Positions 25,801 through 36,003 are shown, numbered from the stretch's first letter. The stretch: DNA of 64,000 nt from Cytobacillus stercorigallinarum (GCF_014836495.1 NZ_JACSQT010000009.1:68214-132213); one strand, 5' to 3'. A program made the numbers and translations. Notes: a model not told the origin generated them from the letters alone.

Positions 25801-27300
25801 CTACTGTAAGAAATCATAAAATGATAAAAAATTTTGATGGAGGAAATCATAAGCTAATTGTGGAAAAACCCCAAGTAATACGGTCATCAGCACGCAAATA
25901 CTAATGATAACACCATTCATCTTCTTTCCACTCATTTGAAAAGTACGATTCGCTTCTCGGAAAAAGGCGTAAATAATCAACTTAAAATAATATATATAAG
26001 ATATCACCGTAGTGGCGATTAATATGGCAGCTAATAGATAATGTGTCGGTTCTGTGCTTAATGCACCGAGAAAAATATTCAGCTTGCCGATAAACCCTGA
26101 TGTTCCTGGTATCCCCGCTAACCCTAGCATTGTAAGTGCGAGGGCAACAGCTAAAAGAGGAGCACGTTTGGAAAGCCCAGACAATTGCTTTACCTCTTCA
26201 ATATTCATTAATTGTAATAAGGAAAAAACAGCGATTGTCATAAATAAATAGGCGGTTAAATAAAACCAAATCGTCTCTACCATAAAGGCAGAGAAGGCTG
26301 TTACCGCAACTAATAAATAACCAGCATGCGCAACGCTTGAATAGGCAAGCATCCGCTTAATCTTCGTTTGCCTTAGTGCCACTATATTTCCCCATATCAT
26401 TGTCACTGCAGCAAGAACAGCTAAAAAGCTTTGCAGCGCCATTAATAAAGAGGAATTGTTACTCACATCAGGAATATGATAAAAAACCGTGATGAACATT
26501 CGAATGATTAAAATAAACCCTGCTGCTTTTGAAATAATACTCAAGAAAGCGGTAACTGGTATCGGGGCTCCTTCATAAACATCTGGCGTCCACATATGAA
26601 AAGGTGCCGCAGCGATTTTAAATGATAACCCAACTAAAATCATCAGAAAAGCAAGTGCTAATAAAAATAGATGCTGAGTATTCGTTAACTCTTGAAGCCT
26701 TTCAGCCATTTCTAAAAGATTGGTGGTCCCAGCAACCCCATATAAATAACTCATGCCGAACAAGGTAATAGCTGTGGCAATTCCACCATTAATAACATAT
26801 TTCATTGCTGACTCGTTTGAAGGGAGATGCTTCTTTCTTATCCCCACTAATATATAGGATGATAAGGTCATCAGCTCTAAACCTACAAAAAGAGTAATTA
26901 AATCACCACTGGATGACATAATCATCGCGCCAAGTAATGCCACTAAAAATAAATAGAAAAACTCTCCCCTGAACTCCGTTAATTTTTCTTTCGGTTCATA
27001 TGAGATAGCTAACAACAATACAAAGCCGGCTGCAACTAGTAACACCAACTTAAAAGCAATCGCAAAAGAATCTAAACGGAAGGTGTCATAGAGGATTGCA
27101 AAAGGTGTGTCCCCTATGAGTGTAAGTAAAAAGACTATAGCTGCAACGATACTCGCTACACTAAGCCAACCAAGCCATTTCCGATGAAAAGACCTCGGTA
27201 GGAATAAATCTAAAAGAGATAATAGCGTAGCGGTACCAAGAATAATGAATTCTGGACCCATCGCATGCCAACTAAATGATAATAACGTATCAAGATCCAT
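25801..27300 (-). CDS. nuoN: NADH-quinone oxidoreductase-like subunit N (NuoN)
   Basis: A 499-residue polytopic protein, about 14 transmembrane helices, of the Mrp antiporter-like family. It is one of three proton-pumping modules of complex I. The conserved segments GLSFKIAAAPFHMWTPDVYEGAP and RMLAYSSVAHAGYLL contain the key lysines of the proton channel and of the broken helix. It is the last gene of the nuo operon, 7 nt after nuoM, followed by a strong terminator. Confidence 0.94.
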   Translation of the reverse strand: MDLDTLLSFSWHAMGPEFIILGTATLLSLLDLFLPRSFHRKWLGWLSVASIVAAIVFLLTLIGDTPFAILYDTFRLDSFAIAFKLVLLVAAGFVLLLAISYEPKEKLTEFRGEFFYLFLVALLGAMIMSSSGDLITLFVGLELMTLSSYILVGIRKKHLPSNESAMKYVINGGIATAITLFGMSYLYGVAGTTNLLEMAERLQELTNTQHLFLLALAFLMILVGLSFKIAAAPFHMWTPDVYEGAPIPVTAFLSIISKAAGFILIIRMFITVFYHIPDVSNNSSLLMALQSFLAVLAAVTMIWGNIVALRQTKIKRMLAYSSVAHAGYLLVAVTAFSAFMVETIWFYLTAYLFMTIAVFSLLQLMNIEEVKQLSGLSKRAPLLAVALALTMLGLAGIPGTSGFIGKLNIFLGALSTEPTHYLLAAILIATTVISYIYYFKLIIYAFFREANRTFQMSGKKMNGVIISICVLMTVLLGVFPQLAYDFLHQNFLSFYDFLQ

Positions 27301-27307
27301 TCTTACT

Positions 27308-28801
27308 TCACCCCCCTAATCCAATGATGATTGATTTTAAAGTTGAACTGAGAATATCCGGATAAACACCAATACCAACAATACATAAAAGCAAAATAAT
27401 CGCTGGCCAAATTTCGAATGCCGTCATATCTCTTACCATTTTTGCCTTCTCTTGTTGGCCAAAAGTTATCCCAAGCACTGCTCGTAATATATATACCGCC
27501 GTCAAGATAATGCCTAAACAGGCGATTACGGCAATCACTGGCCATTCTTGAAATAGACCTAGAAAAGCGAGAAACTCTGCGACAAACCCTGACATACCGG
27601 GTAAACCTAATGAAGCGAGACCTGCTACTAACAAAAAGCCTGACGCGATTGGCATCGTTTTCGCTAAGCCATTTAAATCAGCCATGGAAGTAGATTGATA
27701 TCTCTCGTAAAAGATGCCGATAAGATAGAAGAACAAGGCGGCAATTAAACCATGCGAGACCACTTGAAACATCGCTCCTTGTATCCCCGCTTCATTTAAG
27801 GCAGCCAAACCGATCAGCACAATACCCATATGCGAAATCGATGAGTAAGCTAAAATCTTTCTCAGTTCTTGTTGGGATAATGCTAAGAATGCCCCATAAA
27901 GCAAGTTGATTACACCGAGTATCGCCAGCCATAATGTGAGCGACTCAAACTGCTTAGGGAAGAAGCCTAAACCAAAATGGATGAGACCATAGGCGCCAAT
28001 TTTCAACAGTACACCCGCATGAAGCATAACAATGGCTGCTGGCGCTTCAGAATGAACTTTAACCATCCAGCTGTGAAACGGCCAAATAGGAAGCTTAATA
28101 CCAAAGGCAATGAATAAGGCAATTAGCAAACCTGTTTTCACTTTTGACGAAAAAACCGTTCCGTCATCCGCACTTAAAATGGACATTAAGGCATCGATAT
28201 TTGCTGTACCTGTTTTGGCAAACAATACCATGATGACAACTAAAAGAATCGCTGATCCCATCCCGTTATAAATGAGCAATGAGAAGGCTGTACGTTCTTT
28301 TTCATATAACCCCCATTTACCTATTAAAAAGAAGGTTGCCACTAATGTCACTTCAAAAAAGATAAAGAATAAAATTAAGTTCTCAGCAGCAAACACCCCG
28401 AGCATGCCGACTTCTAATAATAGAAACAGCATGTAATACCCTTTCCACCCTGCTTTGATCTGAAAGGAAGCAAACGCGGCTAACGTTGAGAGTAAGGCAG
28501 TTAATAACAAAAGGATAAGAGAAAAACCATCTACTCCTAATTCGTAATCAATACTGTATAATTTGCCAAAGACTTCGGGATTACCAAATTGCATCCAACT
28601 TAATTTCCCAGAGTAACTCACTAACTCTACACCCATCTTAGAAGAGATAATTAAGTAGATTGATAGAAAAAGAGAAGGAAGGGTACTAAGGATCGCGACT
28701 GTTTTAATCAGTTTTTCCTTCGTTTTTGCAACAAGTGTTAATAATAAGACACCAAGAAGGGGCGCAAATACAATAATGGTCAATATAAACGGGAATCCCA
28801 C
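27308..28801 (-). CDS. nuoM: NADH-quinone oxidoreductase-like subunit M (NuoM)
   Basis: A 497-residue antiporter-like subunit with about 14 transmembrane helices. Signature pieces: LLEVGMLGVFAAENLILFFIFFE with the conserved glutamate of helix 5, GIKLPIWPFHSWMVKVHSEAP with the conserved lysine, and ILAYSSISHMG. It pumps protons in the membrane arm of complex I. Its start codon overlaps the end of nuoL by one base, so translation is coupled. Confidence 0.95.
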   Translation of the reverse strand: MGFPFILTIIVFAPLLGVLLLTLVAKTKEKLIKTVAILSTLPSLFLSIYLIISSKMGVELVSYSGKLSWMQFGNPEVFGKLYSIDYELGVDGFSLILLLLTALLSTLAAFASFQIKAGWKGYYMLFLLLEVGMLGVFAAENLILFFIFFEVTLVATFFLIGKWGLYEKERTAFSLLIYNGMGSAILLVVIMVLFAKTGTANIDALMSILSADDGTVFSSKVKTGLLIALFIAFGIKLPIWPFHSWMVKVHSEAPAAIVMLHAGVLLKIGAYGLIHFGLGFFPKQFESLTLWLAILGVINLLYGAFLALSQQELRKILAYSSISHMGIVLIGLAALNEAGIQGAMFQVVSHGLIAALFFYLIGIFYERYQSTSMADLNGLAKTMPIASGFLLVAGLASLGLPGMSGFVAEFLAFLGLFQEWPVIAVIACLGIILTAVYILRAVLGITFGQQEKAKMVRDMTAFEIWPAIILLLCIVGIGVYPDILSSTLKSIIIGLGG

Positions 28802-30666
28802 TAGAAGCCACCTCCTGTCAATGCAAACACGACGATCAGAATGGCTAACCCAACAAAAGCAACCGTCCCATATAATTGAGTCTGCCCATTTTGAAACTTT
28901 GAACCGATTATGCTTAACCGTCTCATTGTGATGGTTACGAGAGAAATGAGTCCTTCAATCAAATAAACCTCCACGAAATGTAGTATTTGACTAACGAAGC
29001 GGCTACCTTTAACAAAGATATACTGGTAAACTTCATCGATATAATATTTATTTATTACAAGCTGATACGTATAAGGAGCTCTTGATGTAAACCAATCCCG
29101 GGAAAGAACTTTCTTACTATACATCAACCAAGCAAGCAAGATACCTAAGAATGTTACCACCGTCGCTACAACCATCACCCAAAGCGGACCATCGAGATGA
29201 CCATGCACATTTGCAGCGATCCCCGTTGTTAACCAATCTCCTAAAAATGTTCCGAACCAAGGGGTTTGGATATAGCCAGCAACAATCGCTAACAAAGCAA
29301 GGACAAGCATGGGAACGGTCATCCAATTGGATGATTCTTTTACCGCTGATTGCTCTTTCTTTTCTTCTCCACCGAATACTAAGAAGAATAAGCGAAACAT
29401 ATAAAATGCTGTAAAGAAAGCAGCGATGATTGCAAGTGTGAATAATAAATAGTGACCACTCACCCAGGCAGACACTAAGATTTCTTCTTTACTAAAAAAA
29501 CCTGATAATAAAGGCACTCCACTAATCGCCATTGTCCCAATTAGAAAGAGCGGTGCAGTCCACTTCATCTTCTTCCATAAGCCACCCATTTTCTCAATAT
29601 CCTGCGTATGAACAGCATGGATAACACTACCAGCAGCTAAAAACAATAGTGCTTTAAAAAAGGCGTGTGTTGTTAAATGGAATACACCTGCCACGTAACC
29701 TCCCACACCTAATGCAAGCATCATATAACCTAGCTGACTTACAGTAGAATACGCTAAAGCTCTTTTAATATCTCTTTGCGTCATCCCAATCGTTGCAGCA
29801 AAAATGGCGGTAAAACCACCAACAATGGCAATGGTAAGCATGGCCACCTCACTAAAGGCGAATAACGGATAAAGCGCTGCGACAAGGTAAACACCAGCTG
29901 CTACCATTGTGGCCGCATGAATTAATGCGGATACAGGCGTGGGTCCTTCCATCGCATCAGGTAACCACGAATGCAACGGGAACTGACCAGACTTCCCAAC
30001 GGCTCCGATAAAGATCAGAATAGCTGTTAAGGTAGCCATCGTTTCTGATAGATCCCCCGCTGAGATAACAGCAAAAATCTCATCATATTCAAAGCTCCCT
30101 ACTTGCCAAAAGAGCAGAATCATGCCAATGAGAAGGCCGACATCACCAATTCGCGTCATGATAAATGCTTTCTTGGCAGCTGCCTTTGCCTCTTCTTTAT
30201 AAAAATAAAAACCGATCAATAGAAATGAGCCGACACCCACGAGCTCCCAGAATATATATGTTTGTAATAGATTCGGAGAAAGAACAAGTCCAAGCATCGC
30301 AAAGGTGAACAGACCTAAGTAGGCGAAAAATACTGTTATGCGCTCATCTCCCTCCATATATGCCTTTGAATACATATGTACGAGGAAGCTAACGAGCGAG
30401 ACAATGACAAGCATAAGTGCATTTAATTGATTGACCTCAAAACCTGCCGTTAATTGCGTTTCCCCTATGGTTAGCCATGTGAACTCTACCTTTACATTTT
30501 CCTGCGTGAAACGCGCAAATAAAACCAGCAAAGCACATATAAAACTAACCAAGGAAAGAATTACTGCGAAATCAATTTGCCCTCTCCGCCACTTCCTTCC
30601 AAAAATAAGAAGCACTAAGAAGGAGAAAAGCGGAAAAAGCGGTATGATCCATGCAATCTCCATCAT
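28801..30666 (-). CDS. nuoL: NADH-quinone oxidoreductase-like subunit L (NuoL)
   Basis: A 621-residue antiporter-like subunit, the largest and most distal, with about 16 transmembrane helices. Key motifs are LLQTYIFWELVGVGSFLLIG, GKSGQFPLHSWLPDAMEGPT (conserved lysine) and RALAYSTVSQLGYM. The C-terminal part includes the long lateral helix. An in-frame ATG 24 nt upstream (30690) exists, but GGGGA is well spaced only for the ATG pair at 30661-30666, giving MMEIAWIIPL. It lies 48 nt behind nuoK. Confidence 0.94.
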   Translation of the reverse strand: MMEIAWIIPLFPLFSFLVLLIFGRKWRRGQIDFAVILSLVSFICALLVLFARFTQENVKVEFTWLTIGETQLTAGFEVNQLNALMLVIVSLVSFLVHMYSKAYMEGDERITVFFAYLGLFTFAMLGLVLSPNLLQTYIFWELVGVGSFLLIGFYFYKEEAKAAAKKAFIMTRIGDVGLLIGMILLFWQVGSFEYDEIFAVISAGDLSETMATLTAILIFIGAVGKSGQFPLHSWLPDAMEGPTPVSALIHAATMVAAGVYLVAALYPLFAFSEVAMLTIAIVGGFTAIFAATIGMTQRDIKRALAYSTVSQLGYMMLALGVGGYVAGVFHLTTHAFFKALLFLAAGSVIHAVHTQDIEKMGGLWKKMKWTAPLFLIGTMAISGVPLLSGFFSKEEILVSAWVSGHYLLFTLAIIAAFFTAFYMFRLFFLVFGGEEKKEQSAVKESSNWMTVPMLVLALLAIVAGYIQTPWFGTFLGDWLTTGIAANVHGHLDGPLWVMVVATVVTFLGILLAWLMYSKKVLSRDWFTSRAPYTYQLVINKYYIDEVYQYIFVKGSRFVSQILHFVEVYLIEGLISLVTITMRRLSIIGSKFQNGQTQLYGTVAFVGLAILIVVFALTGGGF

Positions 30667-30714
30667 TTCTTCATGTCCCCTTTTATTCATACGAATGACG
30701 TATGTTCATTCAAG

Positions 30715-31029
30715 CTAATTTTTCAAAGAGTTGTAATCATCTACATTGACAGATTTACGATTTCGATAGATAGCTATGAGGATAGCGAGTCCTACTGCCG
30801 CCTCAGCCGCAGCAACGGCAATGGCAAAAAGGGCAAATATTTGACCATCTATTGAAGGCATCATGCCATACTTACTAAAAGCAACGAGGTTAATATTAAC
30901 CGCATTTAACATTAATTCAATGGCAATAAGAACAATAACGGTATTTTTCTTCGTTAATGCCCCGTATAACCCGATACAAAAGAGGATAATGGCTAGTGTT
31001 AAATAGGCAGATAACGGCACACTACTCAC
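30715..31029 (-). CDS. nuoK: NADH-quinone oxidoreductase-like subunit K (NuoK)
   Basis: A 104-residue subunit with three transmembrane helices. The conserved glutamates are in [19 protein letters not shown] and [11 protein letters not shown]; both belong to the proton path of complex I. The start is taken as GTG at 31029 (ribosome binding site AGGAGG, 9 nt), which gives the usual family length; an ATG 21 nt upstream has no good site. It overlaps nuoJ by 8 nt. Confidence 0.93.
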   Translation of the reverse strand: MSSVPLSAYLTLAIILFCIGLYGALTKKNTVIVLIAIELMLNAVNINLVAFSKYGMMPSIDGQIFALFAIAVAAAEAAVGLAILIAIYRNRKSVNVDDYNSLKN

Positions 31030-31537
31030 GTTCTTCCCCCTCCTCATCATCCCGTTTCGCTAACACTATCGCACCAATAAGAGCGACGAGTAAAATAACC
31101 GAGGTTAATTCAAAAGGAATAATATATTTCGAATAAAGGGCAATCCCTATTTGCTCTGTATTATTTTCATGCAATGAAGTGGATGGTTCCCCTAGTTCAA
31201 GCTGGTATATACCTAAGTAAAAGACGAGCCCGAACCCAAGGATGGCTAGAAAGATAAGAAATTTTCTCAAGCCTCCTCCACTCGTCTCGCTCTGGTCATT
31301 ATGACGCGTTAACATAATGCCAAAAAGCATCATAATGGTGATCGCACCTGAATAGATGAGGATTTGAACAACAGCAATAAACTCTGCAGAAAGCATGACG
31401 TAAATGCCAGCAATACTAATGAAAGTAAAGACGAGAGCGACGACCATATGAACAACCTTCGTTAAGTTAATCATCATGATCCCACCGCCTATAGCGATGA
31501 GTGATAAAACAATAAATATGAAAAACTCGCCGCTCAT
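31022..31537 (-). CDS. nuoJ: NADH-quinone oxidoreductase-like subunit J (NuoJ)
   Basis: A 171-residue membrane subunit with five transmembrane helices, whose third helix normally holds the conserved pi-bulge near [15 protein letters not shown]. The polar C-terminus ([11 protein letters not shown]) is in the cytoplasm. The ATG overlaps the nuoI stop by four bases (ATGA), so translation is coupled. Confidence 0.94.
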   Translation of the reverse strand: MSGEFFIFIVLSLIAIGGGIMMINLTKVVHMVVALVFTFISIAGIYVMLSAEFIAVVQILIYSGAITIMMLFGIMLTRHNDQSETSGGGLRKFLIFLAILGFGLVFYLGIYQLELGEPSTSLHENNTEQIGIALYSKYIIPFELTSVILLVALIGAIVLAKRDDEEGEERE

Positions 31538-31953
31538 GCCTTATTCTCCCTTCGTAATTGGGTATCATTTTCATCCAGCCACACAAGATCTTTAAATAAT
31601 TCATCACGACTATATTCTGCGAGTTCAAATTGATTTGTCATAATGATTGCCTCTGTAGGACAAACTTCCGTACATAAATCACATAGGATACAAATTTCAA
31701 AATTTATATCATACGTATCAATAATTTTTCCCCGCTTACTAGAATCTGGATGCTTTTTCCCCGTGAGTGTAATGCAATCTGTCGGACAAATATTGGCACA
31801 TTGATTACAGACGATGCATTTTTCTGGGTAAAATTTTTGAATTCCCCTAAAGCGATCGGGAAGTGGTAAGGGTTCATTAGGATAATCATAGGTTAGTTTC
31901 TTGCGCGTCATATTTTTCAATGTGTATTTCAATCCTTTTGCTAATCCAAACAT
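31534..31953 (-). CDS. nuoI: NADH-quinone oxidoreductase-like subunit I (NuoI), 2x[4Fe-4S]
   Basis: A 139-residue ferredoxin-like subunit with two tetranuclear cluster motifs: CIVCNQCANICPTDC (about 48-62) and CILCDLCTEVCPTEA (about 87-101). These carry clusters N6a and N6b that pass electrons to NuoB. It lies on the cytoplasmic peripheral arm near the membrane. Located between nuoH and nuoJ with 15 nt and -4 nt spacing. Confidence 0.96.
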   Translation of the reverse strand: MFGLAKGLKYTLKNMTRKKLTYDYPNEPLPLPDRFRGIQKFYPEKCIVCNQCANICPTDCITLTGKKHPDSSKRGKIIDTYDINFEICILCDLCTEVCPTEAIIMTNQFELAEYSRDELFKDLVWLDENDTQLRRENKA

Positions 31954-31968
31954 ACCTTTGTCACCCCT

Positions 31969-32976
31969 TTAAAATAGATTGATCCATTCTTTTAATAATG
32001 CAGTGAGGAAGATATTCGCAATCGCCACTGGTAATAATACCTTCCAGCCGAACTCCATTAGTTGGTCGGCACGTATTCTTGGGAAAGTAACACGGAACCA
32101 AATGAGCAGAAAGATAACAACCATAAATTTAAGCGCAAACCAAACGGCTCCCGGTATAAACCCTAAATAAGGTAATGGTAGCCAACCACCTAAGAAGACG
32201 ACAGTTATTAACGCTGACATTGCGAACATATACACATACTCAGCTAACATAAAGAACGCCCAACGGAAACCGGTATACTCAACAAAATAACCTGCAACAA
32301 GTTCCGACTCCGCTTCAGCCAAATCAAACGGCACGCGATTCAATTCAGCTACCGCTGCAATAAAGAAGACGATAAAGGCAATCGGTTGCCAAAGAATATA
32401 CCAGCCGCTTTCTTGTGCTAACACAATATCATTTAAATTCATACTTCCTGTCAGGAGAATGACACCAATCACCGACATCACTAGTGGAATCTCATAAGAT
32501 ATCATCTGTGCGGCTGCCCTCATTGCCCCCATTAAGGCATATTTATTATTTGAAGCCCACCCTGCGGTCACAATTCCAACAGTCGTAATACCAGAGACAG
32601 CAATATAATAAAGCAAACCCACACCGATATCAGCGAATTGAAATCGATCAGTGAATGGAATAATTGCTAAGACCATAAAAGCAGGTGTAAATGCAATTAC
32701 CGGCGCAAGAATAAATAATGGTTTATCAGCTGCCCGCGGGATGGCATCTTCCTTAATCAGCAGCTTCAAGACATCTGCAACTGTTTGTAATAGCCCCCAT
32801 CTTCCTCCTACTTGGTTAGGACCATGCCGCAGTTGCATAAAGCCCATAACCTTTCTTTCTGCTAAAATGGCATAGGTGACAAATCCTAGAACAATAAGTA
32901 ACAGCAGCAGTGTTAATGCAAAATAAATGAAGAAATGAAGCCATGTCGCTTCAGAAGTTAATAATCCCTCGATCAT
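31969..32976 (-). CDS. nuoH: NADH-quinone oxidoreductase-like subunit H (NuoH)
   Basis: A 335-residue membrane subunit with eight or nine transmembrane helices that forms the quinone chamber with NuoB and NuoD. Typical sequences: ERKVMGFMQLRHGPNQVG, AELNRVPFDLAEAESELVAGY and WFRVTFPRIRADQLMEFGWK. The start codon overlaps the nuoD stop by one base (TAATG). Confidence 0.96.
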   Translation of the reverse strand: MIEGLLTSEATWLHFFIYFALTLLLLLIVLGFVTYAILAERKVMGFMQLRHGPNQVGGRWGLLQTVADVLKLLIKEDAIPRAADKPLFILAPVIAFTPAFMVLAIIPFTDRFQFADIGVGLLYYIAVSGITTVGIVTAGWASNNKYALMGAMRAAAQMISYEIPLVMSVIGVILLTGSMNLNDIVLAQESGWYILWQPIAFIVFFIAAVAELNRVPFDLAEAESELVAGYFVEYTGFRWAFFMLAEYVYMFAMSALITVVFLGGWLPLPYLGFIPGAVWFALKFMVVIFLLIWFRVTFPRIRADQLMEFGWKVLLPVAIANIFLTALLKEWINLF

Positions 32977-34076
32977 TACCCATCCACCTCCCCAAGCACG
33001 ATATCAATTGCGCCAAGGATCGCGATTAAATTAGCCATATTCTGACCAACTAGTAGCTTCGGTAAGATTTGCAGGTTATAAAAAGACGGCCGCCTGAATT
33101 TCAGACGATATGGCTCTTTCTTACCTTCACTGGCAATATAACAACCGATTTCCCCTCGTGGAGACTCAATGCGTACAAATGTTTCTCCTTTAGGCGGTTT
33201 AATCACTTTAGGAACCTTACCCATGACCTCACCTGTTTCGGGAAATTGCTCCACCGCTTGCTCGAGTATCCGTAAACTTTGTTCTATTTCTTGGATACGC
33301 ACTTGGTACCTGCCCCATGCATCACCTGTATCTGCTGTACATATTTCAAAAGAAAAACGGTCGTAAATGGAATAAGGTTCATTTTTCCGCAAATCCCATG
33401 CGAGCCCAGTACAACGTAAATTTGCTCCACTTAAGGAATAGTCCATTGCCTCTTCTTTGGTGTATTGCCCAATACCTTTTACACGATTAAGGAAGATTTC
33501 ATTGCCGGTTACGAGATCTCCGTAACCCGCTAACTGCTCTCTCATGTAAGGGATAAATGCCTTCACTTTTTCAATCCATCCGTCTGGCGCATCCCACTTC
33601 ACTCCGCCTACTCTCATATAATTAAATGTCAGACGGCCACCAGAGATTTCATTTAATAAATTGATAATCATTTCTCTTTCTCTAAAAGCGTACAAAAATG
33701 GACTTGTCGCTCCTAAATCAAGCAAATATGTACCCCACCAAACAAGATGACTGGCAATTCTACCTAGTTCCATCGTGATGATGCGGAGATACTCCGCTCG
33801 TTCGGGAATTTCTAGCTCCATCATCGTTTCAACTGCATGGCAAAGCACATAATTATTTGTCATTGCGGCCAAGTAATCTAAGCGGTCTGTATAGGGAATA
33901 ATTTGTGTATATTGCAGGTTTTCAGCTATTTTTTCTGTTCCTCTATGGAGATAACCGATGACTGGTTTCGCATCAATAATCATTTCTCCATCTATTTTAA
34001 TAACAAGGCGAAAAACACCATGTGTACTGGGATGTTGTGGTCCCACATTCAATAGCATCTCTTCTGTTCTAATCAT
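32976..34076 (-). CDS. nuoD: NADH-quinone oxidoreductase-like subunit D (NuoD)
   Basis: A 366-residue 49-kDa-type subunit related to the large subunit of NiFe hydrogenases. The N-terminus LNVGPQHPSTHGVFRLV holds the quinone-site histidine (HPSTHG), and the C-terminus DIVLGEVDG is canonical. With NuoB it forms the quinone reduction site. It is separate from nuoC here (6 nt apart); some bacteria have them fused. Confidence 0.96.
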   Translation of the reverse strand: MIRTEEMLLNVGPQHPSTHGVFRLVIKIDGEMIIDAKPVIGYLHRGTEKIAENLQYTQIIPYTDRLDYLAAMTNNYVLCHAVETMMELEIPERAEYLRIITMELGRIASHLVWWGTYLLDLGATSPFLYAFREREMIINLLNEISGGRLTFNYMRVGGVKWDAPDGWIEKVKAFIPYMREQLAGYGDLVTGNEIFLNRVKGIGQYTKEEAMDYSLSGANLRCTGLAWDLRKNEPYSIYDRFSFEICTADTGDAWGRYQVRIQEIEQSLRILEQAVEQFPETGEVMGKVPKVIKPPKGETFVRIESPRGEIGCYIASEGKKEPYRLKFRRPSFYNLQILPKLLVGQNMANLIAILGAIDIVLGEVDG

Positions 34077-34082
34077 TGCCTT

Positions 34083-35039
34083 TTACACCTCCACATCATA
34101 AGGTTCATAATCCTTGCGGAGAGGATGACCAACCCAATCTTCCCCAAGCATAATACGATGTAGGTCAGGGTGGTTGGTAAATTGAATGCCAAGAAGGTCA
34201 TATGCTTCACACTCCGGCCAGTTCGCTCCTGGCCATATAGAAGCAATAGAATCAACTCTTGGATTTTCACGATCCATTTTCACTTTCAAAGCGACAGACT
34301 GCTTATTTTTAAAGGAGTATAAATGAACATAAATCTCCATATATGTTTCAAAATCAGTTCCATGTAGTTCTGATAAAAATTCAAAATGAAGCCCGCTATG
34401 TTGTTTGAATAATAAGGCTAGTGAATAATAATGTTCTAGCTTAACCACAATAGTTGGCACATGCTTGCTCATACGATTAATATAGGAATCTTCTAAAATA
34501 TCATCTTTGTAGTGTTCTTTTACAATGTTGAGGTAACGATCTAAGATTGGTTGTTGAGGTGATGGTGTGATAGGTTCTGAAACTTCTGTTTCTTTTGCTT
34601 GAGTTATTTTCCCTTTTGCCTTTGCTGCTGCAGCTGCCTTCGCTTTGGCGGCTGCGATCGCTTTAGCCTTCTCTGAATCGCCGTTTTCATTCGCGTTCTT
34701 TGCCTTTCGTTTCGCTGCTGCGGCGGCTTTTGCTTTGGCGATAGCGATTGCTTTTTGTTTTTCTAAGTCTTGATTAGCTGTTGGCTCTGTTTCTGTTCCT
34801 TCTGCTTCTTTTGCCTTTTTCTTTGCTAATGCGGCGGCTTTTGCCTTGGCGGCGGCTGCTGCTTTTTGTTTTTCTAAATCTTGATTAGATGTAACATCTT
34901 CTGTTGTTTGGGGCATTTCGGATGCTGAGTCATTCGATTTTTCTTTTTTCTTTTCCCTCTCTTCCCGCTTTCTTTGTGCAGCTGCTCTTGCTTTTTCTGC
35001 TGCTTCTTTCTTTAACTGCTCTTTGTCCTTTTCACTCAA
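34083..35039 (-). CDS. nuoC: NADH-quinone oxidoreductase-like subunit C (NuoC) with Ala/Lys-rich N-terminal extension
   Basis: A 318-residue protein. The last 155 residues or so are the 30-kDa subunit domain, with the signature ECEAYDLLGIQFTNHPDLHR followed by HPLRKDYEPY. The first 160 residues are an unusual Ala/Lys/Glu-rich extension with repeats of the type DLEKQKAxAxAKAKAAA, likely a long charged helix. Related Bacillaceae have similar extensions of variable length; most bacterial NuoC proteins do not. The extension may contact missing-module partners or an electron donor, but this is speculation. One base separates it from nuoB. Confidence 0.93.
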   Translation of the reverse strand: MSEKDKEQLKKEAAEKARAAAQRKREEREKKKEKSNDSASEMPQTTEDVTSNQDLEKQKAAAAAKAKAAALAKKKAKEAEGTETEPTANQDLEKQKAIAIAKAKAAAAAKRKAKNANENGDSEKAKAIAAAKAKAAAAAKAKGKITQAKETEVSEPITPSPQQPILDRYLNIVKEHYKDDILEDSYINRMSKHVPTIVVKLEHYYSLALLFKQHSGLHFEFLSELHGTDFETYMEIYVHLYSFKNKQSVALKVKMDRENPRVDSIASIWPGANWPECEAYDLLGIQFTNHPDLHRIMLGEDWVGHPLRKDYEPYDVEV

Positions 35040-35040
35040 A

Positions 35041-35553
35041 TTAAATCACCCTCTTTCCCGTTTTCGCCTCATAACGGATTTTAGCTTTTAGCTTATTAAC
35101 TCCGTATATGAGTGCAGCAGGGTTGGGTGGACAGCCAGGTATGTATACATCAACTGGGACCACTTGATCGACCCCTTTCACAACCGAATAAGAATAAACA
35201 TATGGTCCACCCGCTGTAGCACAAGAGCCCATTGCAATTACCCACTTCGGTTCTGGCATTTGATCATAAAGACGTCTGATTACTGGAGCCATTTTTTTCG
35301 TAACGGTTCCTGATACAATCATGACATCAGATTGTCGTGGCGAAGTACGAAAAAAAGAGCCAAAACGATCGAGATCATAGTGAGAAGAACCCACACCCAT
35401 CATTTCAATGGCACAACAGGCGAGACCAAATGTCATCGGCCATAATGAATTGCTTCTAGCCCAGCCTTTTAGTTGCTCTAATGTAGACATGAATACATTC
35501 CGCTGAATTTCAGCCATTTCTTTTTCACTCATTTGATCAAATTTTAAATCCAT
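35041..35553 (-). CDS. nuoB: NADH-quinone oxidoreductase-like subunit B (NuoB), cluster N2
   Basis: A 170-residue subunit that binds the terminal [4Fe-4S] cluster N2. Ligand cysteines are in [11 protein letters not shown] (two adjacent Cys), MGSCATAGG and IPGCPPNP. Electrons pass from here to quinone. A TTG at 35574 would lengthen it by seven residues, but AAGGTG is spaced for the ATG at 35553. It overlaps nuoA by 10 nt. Confidence 0.96.
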   Translation of the reverse strand: MDLKFDQMSEKEMAEIQRNVFMSTLEQLKGWARSNSLWPMTFGLACCAIEMMGVGSSHYDLDRFGSFFRTSPRQSDVMIVSGTVTKKMAPVIRRLYDQMPEPKWVIAMGSCATAGGPYVYSYSVVKGVDQVVPVDVYIPGCPPNPAALIYGVNKLKAKIRYEAKTGKRVI

Positions 35554-35924
35554 TTCAGCACCTTCTTTTTCCAAGCATAAATTAAACCAATCACTAACAT
35601 AAACACGAAAATCAGCATCTCTATTAAAGCAAATATGCCTAATTTTTCATATGCTACGGCCCATGGATATAAAAATACTGTCTCTACATCAAAAATGACG
35701 AAAAGAAGAGCAAACATGTAATAACGCACGGTGAATTGTACCCTTGAGTCTTGAAAGGGATCAATTCCACTTTCATAAGTCGTATACTTATTTTCATTTG
35801 GTTGATACGGTCGCAATAATTTCCCGAAAAATAAAGCAACTAATGGTAAGAGCACACCGATAAGTATAAAAGAAAGGACTATCAAATAATTATTTTGATA
35901 CAGATGCCATAATTCCAATATCAT
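35544..35924 (-). CDS. nuoA: NADH-quinone oxidoreductase-like subunit A (NuoA)
   Basis: A 126-residue subunit with three transmembrane helices. Conserved loop [20 protein letters not shown] and second helix [17 protein letters not shown] with the Asp/Glu pair near the quinone channel; the canonical loop Cys is replaced by Ile in this loop (ESGID where many have ESGCE). It is the first gene of the nuo operon, with a GGGGGG run as the ribosome binding site and a clear promoter upstream. Confidence 0.95.
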   Translation of the reverse strand: MILELWHLYQNNYLIVLSFILIGVLLPLVALFFGKLLRPYQPNENKYTTYESGIDPFQDSRVQFTVRYYMFALLFVIFDVETVFLYPWAVAYEKLGIFALIEMLIFVFMLVIGLIYAWKKKVLKWI

Positions 35925-35974
35925 CCCCCCATAATAATGAAACTATTCATAATTTTTAAAATGTAATCGGATAC

Positions 35975-36003
35975 ATTATAACATCCCTGCCATATTCTGT
36001 CGA
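35975..36003 (-). promoter_or_regulatory. Sigma-A promoter of the nuo operon
   Basis: On the minus strand TCGACA (35998-36003, 5 of 6) and TATAAT (35975-35980, 6 of 6) with a 17-nt spacer, about 50 nt before nuoA. The rest of the nuoA-atpC gap (36004-36338) shows no gene. Confidence 0.85.
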
